A DNA stretch of 6,187 bases. Source: Ascidiaceihabitans sp. (GTDB lineage Bacteria; Pseudomonadota; Alphaproteobacteria; Rhodobacterales; Rhodobacteraceae). The stretch spans positions 1 through 6,187 of the forward strand of contig JALZUL010000156.1 of assembly GCA_023301665.1 (NCBI GenBank). The letters run 5' to 3'. Below, one piece after another: positions 1 to 6,187 of this stretch (within the stretch, counting starts at the first letter, position 1; each line of letters begins with the position of its first letter). The notes under the pieces were generated by a model. The model was not told where the DNA came from. It saw only the letters and a list, made by a program, of their open reading frames with translations, and searched no databases. A program made the position numbers and the translations under genes.

Positions 1-971
1 GTCCGCGAAATTCGTCTAACAAATTTTACGGACCTACGCCGTTGCGCACGGGGATTGAGCAGTCGCGTAACTTGATGACCATTCGTTTGGCCGAAGAGGT
101 CGGGATGGACACGGTCGCAAATTACGCTGAGAAGTTTGGTGTATATGATAATCTGGGTCGTTTCCTTGCGAACTCTTTGGGCTCTGAGGAAACCACTTTG
201 TATCAAATGGTTGCGGCCTATTCGATGTTTGCCAATGGTGGTGAACGTGTGCAGCCCACGTTGGTTGACCGCGTTCAAGACCGCTATGGCAAGACAATCT
301 ATCGCCATGACCAACGCGGCTGTGACGATTGCAAATTCGCGAGCTTAGACCCTGGTATTGCGCCTCGTATCTTGTCGAACCGTGAGCGGGTGATGGACCC
401 GATTACGGCGTATCAGTTGACCTCAATGATGACTGGTGTTGTGGATCGTGGCACTGCACGTAGTTCTGTGAATTTGTCTGTGCCAGCGGCCGGTAAAACG
501 GGTACAACAAATGACGCGAAAGACGTGTGGTTCGTTGGTTTCACCAAGAATATCGCCGCTGGTTGCTTTATCGGATATGACACGCCGCGATCCCTCGGTA
601 AGGGGGCGTCTGGCGGTGGTATGTGTGGCCCAGTCTTTAATGCCTTTATGAAAGAGGCCGTTAAGAAATTTGGTGGCGGGGACTTTGACGTGCCCCCGGG
701 TGGTACGTTTATCAATATCGACCGTTTCACAGGTGCGCGCCTTGGCGATGGGGCAACGGGCGACAATGTCGTTGCAGAATACTTCCGTGATGGCGAAGAA
801 CCAGTGTTTGGGGTCGCATTTGATGGTGGCTTTGCCGTTGGGGCTGATTTGCCTTTGTTTGAAGAAGCGGGCGGTTCGGTATCAAAACAAGTGACCACAT
901 CAACGGGCAAAAAGGCCGTTGTTGGACCAAAAGCAAGCTTCGGCACACTCAGCTCCGGCGGGCTTTATTGA
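1..971 (+). CDS. mrcA: Penicillin-binding protein 1A, C-terminal part (5' end outside window)
   Basis: This is the last ~322 residues of a class A bifunctional peptidoglycan synthase, which polymerises glycan strands and cross-links peptides on the periplasmic face of the inner membrane. The reading frame is open from base 3, upstream of the first possible start at 42. It reads NKFYGPTPLRTGIEQSRN, a characteristic PBP1A stretch, so the gene begins left of the window. Visible transpeptidase motifs are SxN (SRN, bases 63-71) and KTGT (bases 495-506), followed by the usual DVWFVGFT. The catalytic SxxK, the glycosyltransferase domain and the membrane anchor must lie upstream. The protein ends FGTLSSGGLY then TGA, which looks like a natural end. 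Full-length relatives are roughly 800-850 residues. prfB follows 103 bases later on the same strand. The family call is firm; the exact symbol (mrcA or ponA) is naming custom. Confidence 0.95.
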   Translation, partial: PRNSSNKFYGPTPLRTGIEQSRNLMTIRLAEEVGMDTVANYAEKFGVYDNLGRFLANSLGSEETTLYQMVAAYSMFANGGERVQPTLVDRVQDRYGKTIYRHDQRGCDDCKFASLDPGIAPRILSNRERVMDPITAYQLTSMMTGVVDRGTARSSVNLSVPAAGKTGTTNDAKDVWFVGFTKNIAAGCFIGYDTPRSLGKGASGGGMCGPVFNAFMKEAVKKFGGGDFDVPPGGTFINIDRFTGARLGDGATGDNVVAEYFRDGEEPVFGVAFDGGFAVGADLPLFEEAGGSVSKQVTTSTGKKAVVGPKASFGTLSSGGLY

Positions 972-984
972 CGATATGTCGTAT

Positions 985-1003
985 GGTGGGCTGAATGCCC
1001 ACC
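985..1003 (+). terminator. Perfect 7-bp stem-loop downstream of the PBP1A gene
   Basis: GGTGGGC (985-991) pairs perfectly with GCCCACC (997-1003) across a 5-base loop, TGAAT. It starts 14 bases after the PBP1A stop codon, where a transcription terminator or an mRNA 3'-end stabilising hairpin would be expected. No run of T follows (the next bases are TTACCCGCTT), so it is not a classical intrinsic terminator. It may act as a weak or partial terminator, or as a processing or stability element, letting some transcription run on into prfB. Confidence 0.4.
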
Positions 1004-1011
1004 TTACCCGC

Positions 1012-1040
1012 TTGCTGCGCGCCAAGTGCTGCTTTATCAC
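1012..1040 (+). promoter_or_regulatory. Weak sigma-70-type promoter candidate for prfB
   Basis: TTGCTG (1012-1017) and TATCAC (1035-1040) are separated by exactly 17 bases and lie just after the stem-loop that follows the PBP1A gene. The -35 box matches TTGACA at 3 of 6 positions and the -10 box matches TATAAT at 4 of 6, so support is weak; alphaproteobacterial promoters often diverge from the E. coli consensus. The -10 box overlaps a perfect 10-bp palindrome, ATCACGTGAT (1036-1045). If real, it would give a leader of about 30 bases before the prfB start. Confidence 0.25.
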
Positions 1041-1074
1041 GTGATTTCAATTCCTTTCCCAACGCAGGTGGATC

Positions 1075-2199
1075 ATGCGCGCTGAAATCGAAAATATCGT
1101 TGTAGAGATCCAAAAGTCTCTTGAGCTGCTTGGACAGCGTTTGGATGTGGAAACCTCGGCGTTTCGCCTCGAAGAGTTTAACGCGCGTGTTGAGGATCCT
1201 AACCTTTGGGATGATGCAGAGGCGGCGCAAAAGCTGATGCGTGAACGTCAGAACTTGGTCGACGCTATTGGGGTCTACGAGGGTATCAAACGGGATTTGA
1301 ACGACAACATCGAGCTTATCGAACTGGGCGAGATGGAAGAGGATCAAGACGTTATTGACGAGGCCGAAGGTGCTTTGAAAGCCCTTGCTGAAACAGCGGC
1401 CCAAAAAGAACTGGAAGCGCTGCTTGACGGGGAAGCTGACAGCAATGACACGTTCCTTGAGATCAATTCAGGCGCTGGCGGCACGGAAAGCTGTGATTGG
1501 GCCTCGATGCTGGCGCGGATGTATGTCCGCTGGGCTGAGAAAAAGGGTTACAAGGTTGAGCTTCAGTCTGAAAGCGCAGGCGAAGAGGCAGGTATCAAAT
1601 CCGCGACCTATAAGATCAGCGGTCACAATGCTTATGGTTGGATGAAATCTGAATCCGGCGTGCACCGTCTGGTGCGTATCTCGCCGTTTGATTCTGCTGC
1701 CAAACGCCATACATCCTTTACCTCGGTAGGGGTCTATCCGGTTGTGGATGACAACATCGAGATCGAAGTGAACCCAGCAGACATTCGGATCGATACTTAT
1801 CGTTCCTCTGGTGCGGGTGGTCAGCACGTGAACACGACGGACTCTGCGGTTCGGATCACTCACGCGCCGACTGGTATTGTTGTGACGTCTTCAGAGAAGT
1901 CCCAGCACCAGAACCGCGATATCGCGATGAAAGCACTGAAATCGCGCCTGTATCAGATGGAACTTGATCGCCGGAACGCGGCGGTGAACGAGATGCATGA
2001 AAACAAAGGTGATGCGGGGTGGGGCAACCAAATCCGCTCTTATGTCTTGCAGCCTTATCAAATGGTCAAAGACCTGCGGACCAATTTTGAAACCTCTGAC
2101 ACCAAAGGGGTTTTGGATGGGGATCTGGATGGCTTGATGGGCGCGACACTTGCGATGGATGTGTCTGGTAAGAGCCGCGCTGAAGCTCAGAACGGTTAA
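1075..2199 (+). CDS. prfB: Peptide chain release factor 2 (RF2)
   Basis: This 374-residue cytoplasmic protein recognises UGA and UAA stop codons in the ribosomal A site and triggers release of the finished peptide. The diagnostic RF2 codon-recognition tripeptide SPF is at residues 203-205 (RISPFDSAAKRHTSF), and the universal GGQ hydrolysis motif is at 248-250 within SSGAGGQHVN. The residue equivalent to E. coli RF2 246 is Ser244. The N-terminal ~110 residues are charged and helical, as in domain 1. Length matches the family (E. coli, 365). The start ATG is preceded by AGGTGGA (1066-1072), a close but plausible ribosome binding site, and MRAE is a usual N-terminus in this group. There is no in-frame UGA near codon 26: the aligned site is TTG GAT (codons 23-24), so the frameshift autoregulation known in E. 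coli is absent. The gene faces rluE with a 26-base gap. Confidence 0.97.
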   Translation: MRAEIENIVVEIQKSLELLGQRLDVETSAFRLEEFNARVEDPNLWDDAEAAQKLMRERQNLVDAIGVYEGIKRDLNDNIELIELGEMEEDQDVIDEAEGALKALAETAAQKELEALLDGEADSNDTFLEINSGAGGTESCDWASMLARMYVRWAEKKGYKVELQSESAGEEAGIKSATYKISGHNAYGWMKSESGVHRLVRISPFDSAAKRHTSFTSVGVYPVVDDNIEIEVNPADIRIDTYRSSGAGGQHVNTTDSAVRITHAPTGIVVTSSEKSQHQNRDIAMKALKSRLYQMELDRRNAAVNEMHENKGDAGWGNQIRSYVLQPYQMVKDLRTNFETSDTKGVLDGDLDGLMGATLAMDVSGKSRAEAQNG

Positions 2200-2206
2200 T
2201 CTATTT

Positions 2207-2259
2207 GGGGCACTATTGGCGGTGTTTAAGGCTTGAACTGCCCGTCCGCCCACTGCCCC
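2207..2259. other. Interrupted inverted repeat at the prfB / rluE convergent junction
   Basis: GGGGCA (2207-2212) can pair with TGCCCC (2254-2259), and inside them GGCGG (2218-2222) can pair with CCGCC (2246-2250). This gives 11 base pairs with a 5x3 internal loop and a 23-base terminal loop. The element lies across the 26-base gap between the two convergent genes and extends into the last codons of rluE. It could form in RNA from either strand and help separate the two transcripts. No T run accompanies it and the loop is large, so it may be chance. Confidence 0.2.
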
Positions 2260-2786
2260 AAGGGGAGATCACCCAACGTCCAATCACCAATCTGCGCGCG
2301 GATCAAACGTAGCGTAGGGTGCCCGATGGCGGCTGTCATACGGCGCACTTGACGGTTGCGTCCTTCGCGAATGGTGACGCTGATCCATGTATCAGGCACG
2401 GTCTTGCGAAAGCGCACGGGCGGGTCGCGGGGCCATAAATCTGCGGGCTCATCAATCTGGTGAACTTTGGCTGGTGCCGTCTTGCCGTCCTTTAGCATGA
2501 CCCCATTGCTGAGGTTTGCCAGACTTTTGCCTGTTGGCTCACCTTCGACCTGAACCCAATAGGTTTTGGCCATCTTGTTCTTTGGGTCCGCGATCTTGGC
2601 TTGAAGCTTGCCATTATCGGTAAGAACCATCAGCCCTTCGCTATCTCGGTCCAATCGCCCTGCGGCATAGACTCGTGGTACGTCGATGTAGTTAGACAAA
2701 GTTGGGCGGGGGGAACCCTCCATGCTTTTGTCGGTGAATTGAGACAGCACGCCAAAAGGTTTGTTGAACAAGATGATACGGGTCAT
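2226..2786 (-). CDS. rluE: 23S rRNA pseudouridine synthase, RluE type
   Basis: This 186-residue enzyme belongs to the RsuA/RluB/RluE/RluF family, which isomerises specific uridines in rRNA to pseudouridine. It resembles E. coli RluE (which modifies 23S U2457) over nearly its whole length: RIILFNKPFGVLSQFTD at the start, the catalytic loop AAGRLDRDSEGL at residues 41-52 with Asp46 as the predicted nucleophile, YWVQVEGEPT, DEPADLWPRDPP near 112-123, and EGRNRQVRRMTAAIGHPTLR at 141-160. There is no N-terminal S4 domain, in keeping with RluE; E. coli RluE also has a basic N-terminal extension that is missing here. The ATG lies one base after the acylase stop (TGACATG) and has no purine-rich ribosome binding site upstream. 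Translation is therefore probably coupled to the acylase gene. The specific uridine is inferred from similarity. Confidence 0.93.
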   Translation of the reverse strand: MTRIILFNKPFGVLSQFTDKSMEGSPRPTLSNYIDVPRVYAAGRLDRDSEGLMVLTDNGKLQAKIADPKNKMAKTYWVQVEGEPTGKSLANLSNGVMLKDGKTAPAKVHQIDEPADLWPRDPPVRFRKTVPDTWISVTIREGRNRQVRRMTAAIGHPTLRLIRAQIGDWTLGDLPLGQWADGQFKP

Positions 2787-2790
2787 GTCA
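2784..2790 (-). promoter_or_regulatory. Stop-start junction TGACATG: likely coupled translation of rluE
   Basis: On the minus strand the acylase stop TGA (2790-2788) is followed by a single C and then the rluE ATG (2786-2784). The preceding bases, CTAAACCCAAAGCGC, contain no Shine-Dalgarno-like stretch. Ribosomes finishing the acylase are therefore the likely source of rluE initiation, by termination-reinitiation. Because the start also fits the conserved N-terminus of RluE proteins, this junction supports the chosen start. Confidence 0.6.
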
Positions 2791-5253
2791 GCGCTTTGGG
2801 TTTAGGGTTGTGATACCAACGGCAGCACCACGTGCAAGATCGGTATCCAAAGACATCAAGATGTATTCACCACGCCGCCAAAGCTGCGCGTGGTCATCGT
2901 AGTGACGCGATAGGAAATGTCCGGATTGGCCCGTAGATGTGATAAATATCGAGCTGTCGGGATCAGCAAAATCATAGACACCGCGGTATCCTGCACCGTG
3001 CACGTTTTGAAACGGGTTTGGTCCAACGCCAGATGTCAGCCCGCGGTTGAGTGTGTTGTCACCGCCTGAGGTCGACTGGCGGATGTTTACAAAATAACGC
3101 AACAAGGGAACATGCCCTAGTGTCGGGTGGTCTTGGATCGCTTGGTGCGCATCACCCCAACGTAAGCTTTCAAGCGCAGTGCCCCAGTTTTCAGCAATGA
3201 TCAGCAGCGCATCATCAAGCGCAAGGCGTGCCATGTCTGCGCATGTTTCAGTCGGTGCGCTTTGTAAGATATTGCACCATGCGCTGGCCCCGTTAATGTC
3301 GCGGAACACACGTTCGATGAATAGAGGTTCGACATGTGTGATTTCTGCACTCAGCGGGCCAAGTTCATCTTGGATTAGACGTTCCTGAAGTGCGCGTATC
3401 CAAGTGGCATAGATCAATGGCTCTGGCAGGTGTTCGTTCATCTCACCGTTCCAACCGGCCAGAAGGGTCAGGGCACGCTGGCGTTCACGTTCGGGCGTGC
3501 CTTCGGGGGCTGCTTCGCCAGTAAACCAAAGCTCAGCGCCAATCAAAGGCAGCAAGGAACGCGCCGTGAAACTGACCGTGTCGAGCTGCGCCTCAACAAA
3601 GCTATCGCGAGTATGCACTTGGCGCACCTGCATCAAGCGTTGCCAGCGTTGGACCCGCTGGGTGTCACCCCAGTTGAACGAGACGTGATTGGGAAACGGG
3701 CGCTCAACGGTTTTGTTGTTGGTATTGCCGATAATGCCACCAACAGGTTCCTTGAACTCGGGGTTAGACGCATAGGTCATCGTACCCATCCAGCGGTTGG
3801 CCTCCACGGCACCAAGGCTTGGCATACGGCCTTGGCTTTGATGGGCTGCATCACGCCGCGGAACGGCACCGATGGTTTTCATGGCGACGCTTTGGGCATC
3901 CACAAGGGTGATGTTTTGGGCTGGGGCGATATGGAGTGAACCAGCCAAAAGAGCATCATCAACCGTGCTCGATTGCATGAGGCGAATGGTTGCGCTGAGC
4001 GTCGTATCGCTGGCGCTCAATGCGGTTGAAGACAGCGCAGCTACATGCCCCGCTGGTGTGATGGTACGCAGGTTTTCAAAACTACCTGGTAGGATCGGCC
4101 CATTGTCAGACCAACGCAGTGTAATGGTGATTGGGCTTTCATCTTTGATATTGATGATTGACGGGCGTGAAACAAATTTTTTGAACCCTGACGGAGTTTG
4201 ATATTCTTCTGAGTTTTCGGGATTAAGCTGCTCGATAAAGACATCTTGATCGTCGACATTTGCGGTTGTGACCCCCCAGCCCAGTTTGGCGCTGCGTCCA
4301 GACCAAATGGCGGGAATACCAGGGATTGTTGCGCCAATCACGGCACCAAGCTCTAGGTCCATTCGTGCTAAGTACCACGTTGATGGCGCGGTAAAGCTCA
4401 TGTGCGGGTCATTTGCGAGCAAGGTACTGCCCGTCGCTGATCGGTTCGAAGAGGCGGCCCAGACATTTGAAGCGCCGCTAAATCCACGCGATTTGATCGG
4501 AGAAAGCCGGTGGTGTGGTTTGCTTTCATTGTTGGCGAAACGCGGCAACGACGGCATCAAGCTCGCATATTCTGGAAGGCTTGCAATACCAGCACCGGGG
4601 GCGTCTGGGAGAATATCTTGCAAACGATCCTCATCGGGTAATGCCAGTGACATGCGGGCCCGTAGAACTTCTGCGCTCAATTGGTTGGACGACTGAAGAG
4701 CCATTACTTTTAAAATGGCCAGCGAGTCTGCTGGGCGCCATGGTGCAAACGGGGCGTTGAAAACAAACAATTCCGGTGCGCCGCGTCCGGATGATCCTAG
4801 ATTGATCTGTTCAAATTGGGCGTTCACGCCTTGTGCGTATGCCTCAAGTGCTGCTTTTGTCTGTACGTCTTGCGCGTCAACAGATGCCAGAGCAAGGCGA
4901 TAAATATCGAGGCGGCGCATCATGGTATCTGTATCGATGGTAGAGCGGCCAAAGACCTCAGATAATCTACCTTGTGCCGTGCGACGCAAAACAATCATTT
5001 GCCACAAACGATCTTGGGCGTGTGTGAACCCCAAAGCAAAGTAGGCGTCGTGATCCGTTTTCGCTAGGATATGCGGGACATTGGCATTGTCTCGTACGAT
5101 CTCGATAGGGGCATTCAGGCCGCTCACATCTAATGTGGCGTCATAATCAGGCAGCGAGCGAGATGCTAAATAATATACCAGAAACGTTGCTAGAACCGCT
5201 AGCCCAATTAAAGCTGCGGTTAGCCGTATCAGCCATTGAAAGACCAATGCCAT
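2788..5253 (-). CDS. Membrane-anchored penicillin acylase family protein (Ntn amidohydrolase)
   Basis: This 821-residue member of the penicillin acylase family hydrolyses amide bonds after self-cleavage into alpha and beta chains. Residues ~7-30 form one hydrophobic segment (signal anchor), placing the rest in the periplasm; Cys660 and Cys671 could form a disulfide. The alpha chain starts near NAPIEIVRDNANVPHI (47-62) and includes GFTHAQDRLWQM (75-86). Cleavage is predicted between Ala261 and Ser262 (SGA/SNVWA), with Ser262 as nucleophile. Counting Ser262 as B1, His284 falls at B23, and Asp334 and Asp337 fall at B73 and B76, calcium ligands in E. coli penicillin G acylase. NTNNK (510-514) carries the oxyanion-hole Asn. 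Late motifs are GGDNTLNRG and GQSGHFLSRHYDDHAQLW. AGAGGGA (5264-5258) serves as ribosome binding site, 4 bases before the ATG. Substrate is unknown: beta-lactams, N-acyl-homoserine lactones or other N-acyl amides are all possible. All key residues seem present, so it is probably active. Confidence 0.93.
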   Translation of the reverse strand: MALVFQWLIRLTAALIGLAVLATFLVYYLASRSLPDYDATLDVSGLNAPIEIVRDNANVPHILAKTDHDAYFALGFTHAQDRLWQMIVLRRTAQGRLSEVFGRSTIDTDTMMRRLDIYRLALASVDAQDVQTKAALEAYAQGVNAQFEQINLGSSGRGAPELFVFNAPFAPWRPADSLAILKVMALQSSNQLSAEVLRARMSLALPDEDRLQDILPDAPGAGIASLPEYASLMPSLPRFANNESKPHHRLSPIKSRGFSGASNVWAASSNRSATGSTLLANDPHMSFTAPSTWYLARMDLELGAVIGATIPGIPAIWSGRSAKLGWGVTTANVDDQDVFIEQLNPENSEEYQTPSGFKKFVSRPSIINIKDESPITITLRWSDNGPILPGSFENLRTITPAGHVAALSSTALSASDTTLSATIRLMQSSTVDDALLAGSLHIAPAQNITLVDAQSVAMKTIGAVPRRDAAHQSQGRMPSLGAVEANRWMGTMTYASNPEFKEPVGGIIGNTNNKTVERPFPNHVSFNWGDTQRVQRWQRLMQVRQVHTRDSFVEAQLDTVSFTARSLLPLIGAELWFTGEAAPEGTPERERQRALTLLAGWNGEMNEHLPEPLIYATWIRALQERLIQDELGPLSAEITHVEPLFIERVFRDINGASAWCNILQSAPTETCADMARLALDDALLIIAENWGTALESLRWGDAHQAIQDHPTLGHVPLLRYFVNIRQSTSGGDNTLNRGLTSGVGPNPFQNVHGAGYRGVYDFADPDSSIFITSTGQSGHFLSRHYDDHAQLWRRGEYILMSLDTDLARGAAVGITTLNPKR

Positions 5254-5336
5254 GGCGTCCCTCTCGTGTTGACCCTTTGGCTATGACTGTTAGGTATGGT
5301 TGGAATTGAAAGCAACACCGCAACAAGGGGAAATAC
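5254..5336. promoter_or_regulatory. Divergent intergenic region between acylase and dehydrogenase genes
   Basis: These 83 bases must hold the start signals for both divergent genes unless promoters reach into coding sequence. Ribosome binding sites are clear on each side: AGAGGGA on the minus strand (5264-5258) for the acylase, and AAGGGGA on the plus strand (5325-5331), 5 bases before the dehydrogenase ATG. For the plus strand, TTGACC (5269-5274) is a good -35 candidate, but the matching -10 position (around TAGGTAT, 5291-5297) is poor. For the minus strand, TTGCTT followed 17 bases later by TAACAG is a weak pair. I see no convincing operator or stem-loop. Confidence 0.4.
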
Positions 5337-6185
5337 ATGACCAAGCTGGCATTTTTGGGATTGGGCGTCATGGGCGCTCCAATGGCAGGGCATTTACAAG
5401 GCGCAGGGCATGATGTGACTGTTTATAACCGTACTGAAAGCAAAGCTCAGGCTTGGTCCGATCAATACGGTGGCGCATCAGCCGCGACCCCACGTGAGGC
5501 TGCAAATGGCGCTGATTTCGTTATGGCATGCGTTGGCAACGACGATGATTTACGGTCCGTTTGTTTGGGGCCTGATGGTGCCTTTGCTGGTATGGCCAAA
5601 GGGTCTGTGTTTGTGGATCACACCACTGTTTCGGCGAAAGTGACGTCAGAGCTATTTTCTGCCGCTGCTGAGTTGGGCATCTCTTTTGTTGATGCTCCGG
5701 TTTCAGGTGGACAAGCGGGTGCCGAAAACGGCGTGCTGTCGATTATGTGTGGTGGCGAGGAAGCGGTGTTTGATCGCGCGTTGCCTGTTATGGAGGTCTA
5801 TTCAAAGATCTGTCGTCGTATTGGTGACAGCGGTGCAGGGCAAATGACCAAGATGTGCAATCAGATTGCAATCGCGGGTGTGGTCCAAGGTTTGTCCGAA
5901 GCGCTTCATTTTGCCCAAAAGGCTGGTCTTGATGGTAAGGCCGTCGTTGAGGTCATCAGTCAAGGTGCCGCTGGCAGCTGGCAAATGGTCAACCGCAATG
6001 AGACGATGCTGGATGATCATTTCGATCACGGCTTTGCCGTCGATTGGATGCGTAAGGACCTTGGCATTTGTTTGAGCACTGCGGATGAAACTGGTGCGTC
6101 ATTGCCTTTGACGTCCCTCGTGGACCAGTTTTACAAAGATGTTCAAAACATCAGCCAAATTGCAAATGAATATTCAATATTATAA
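5337..6185 (+). CDS. NAD(P)-dependent 3-hydroxyisobutyrate dehydrogenase family protein with atypical C-terminus
   Basis: This 282-residue protein belongs to the beta-hydroxyacid dehydrogenase superfamily (3-hydroxyisobutyrate dehydrogenase, tartronate semialdehyde reductase and relatives), cytoplasmic enzymes that oxidise or reduce short hydroxyacids. The N-terminal Rossmann fold has GLGVMG (8-13). Asn31-Arg32 after the second strand hints at NADP(H) preference. The substrate-binding motif DAPVSGGQAG is at 119-128, the catalytic Lys172 lies in GAGQMTKMCNQ, and the cofactor-contact motif RKDLGI is at 239-244. The start is supported by AAGGGGA 5 bases upstream. The substrate cannot be read from the sequence. 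The C-terminus is odd: after FYKDVQ (265-270), relatives as I recall them continue with a conserved tail of the GGxRWDTSSL kind, but here 12 unrelated residues (NISQIANEYSIL) precede TAA. None of the three forward frames encodes the expected tail, so this is replacement, not a simple frameshift. Activity may still be retained. Confidence 0.88.
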   Translation: MTKLAFLGLGVMGAPMAGHLQGAGHDVTVYNRTESKAQAWSDQYGGASAATPREAANGADFVMACVGNDDDLRSVCLGPDGAFAGMAKGSVFVDHTTVSAKVTSELFSAAAELGISFVDAPVSGGQAGAENGVLSIMCGGEEAVFDRALPVMEVYSKICRRIGDSGAGQMTKMCNQIAIAGVVQGLSEALHFAQKAGLDGKAVVEVISQGAAGSWQMVNRNETMLDDHFDHGFAVDWMRKDLGICLSTADETGASLPLTSLVDQFYKDVQNISQIANEYSIL

Positions 6186-6187
6186 AA
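6147..6187. other. AT-rich tail, possible junction with foreign sequence
   Basis: By hand count the last 41 bases contain only 9 G or C (about 22%), while the dehydrogenase gene just upstream is near half G+C. The change coincides with the point where the protein departs from its family (codon 271 onward). The stretch includes two copies of AATATT separated by one C (6170-6182 region). This could be the edge of an inserted element, a recombination point, an intergenic region reached by a natural truncation, or a sequencing or assembly artefact. The window ends too soon to decide. Confidence 0.4.

Noticed and set aside
413..946. A 177-codon minus-strand open frame opposite the PBP1A gene
   Set aside because: The plus strand here carries conserved PBP1A motifs including KTGT. 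The antisense product is proline- and serine-rich low-complexity sequence, typical of a shadow frame.
1129..1135. CTTGGAC in prfB, one base different from the E. coli RF2 slippery site CTTTGAC
   Set aside because: It is in frame as CTT GGA, a sense codon, lies four codons before the position that aligns with the E. coli shift site, and the main frame continues unbroken. No frameshift is needed.
1468..1863. A 131-codon minus-strand open frame opposite prfB
   Set aside because: It lies antisense to the conserved RF2 core including the SPF and GGQ motifs and has no recognisable domain.
3430..3939. A 169-codon plus-strand open frame inside the acylase gene
   Set aside because: It is antisense to a well-conserved part of the acylase beta chain, resembles no family I know, and has no clear ribosome binding site. 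It is a shadow of the real gene.
6170..6182. AATATT-C-AATATT as the possible terminal repeat of an insertion sequence
   Set aside because: Both copies are short AT-rich palindromes that arise easily by chance, and the window ends before any partner repeat or transposase could be seen. It is kept only as part of the AT-rich tail observation.
1..6187. CRISPR arrays, tRNA or rRNA genes, phage or defence genes, riboswitches
   Set aside because: I saw no regularly spaced repeats, no tRNA-like or rRNA sequence, and no such protein families. Nearly all bases are accounted for by five housekeeping or metabolic genes.

Overview
The window looks like ordinary chromosomal core sequence from an alphaproteobacterium, most likely a marine member of the Rhodobacterales (Roseobacter group). 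The protein families and their typical wording suggest this: PBP1A ending in an SSGGLY-type tail, RF2 beginning MRAE with no internal stop codon, and a membrane-anchored penicillin-acylase homologue. By eye the base composition is in the low-to-mid 50s percent G+C (not counted), which would be modest for that group. No database search was possible, so taxonomy is inference.

Layout, left to right. Bases 1-971 (+) hold the C-terminal part of a class A penicillin-binding protein, PBP1A (mrcA/ponA type); the start lies off the left edge. A 103-base gap follows with a perfect 7-bp stem-loop and a weak promoter candidate. Next is prfB (1075-2199, +), peptide chain release factor 2, intact and without the programmed frameshift known from E. 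coli. After a 26-base convergent gap come two minus-strand genes that almost touch. These are a large penicillin acylase / N-terminal-nucleophile amidohydrolase (2788-5253) and, downstream of it, an RluE-type 23S rRNA pseudouridine synthase (2226-2786). The acylase stop and the rluE start are one base apart (TGACATG), so the pair is probably one transcript with coupled translation. A short divergent intergenic region (5254-5336) separates the acylase from a plus-strand NAD(P)-dependent dehydrogenase of the 3-hydroxyisobutyrate dehydrogenase superfamily (5337-6185).

The genes do not form an obvious pathway. PBP1A and the acylase act outside the cytoplasmic membrane (cell wall synthesis and amide hydrolysis). 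RF2 and RluE both serve the ribosome: RF2 acts at the peptidyl-transferase centre, and RluE modifies 23S rRNA. The dehydrogenase is a metabolic enzyme of unknown substrate.

I see no CRISPR array, tRNA, rRNA, recognisable insertion sequence or defence system, and no clear case for an undescribed system. The oddest signal is the right-hand end. The dehydrogenase loses its expected C-terminal tail, and the sequence turns abruptly AT-rich over the last ~40 bases, which suggests an insertion or recombination junction, or an assembly artefact.
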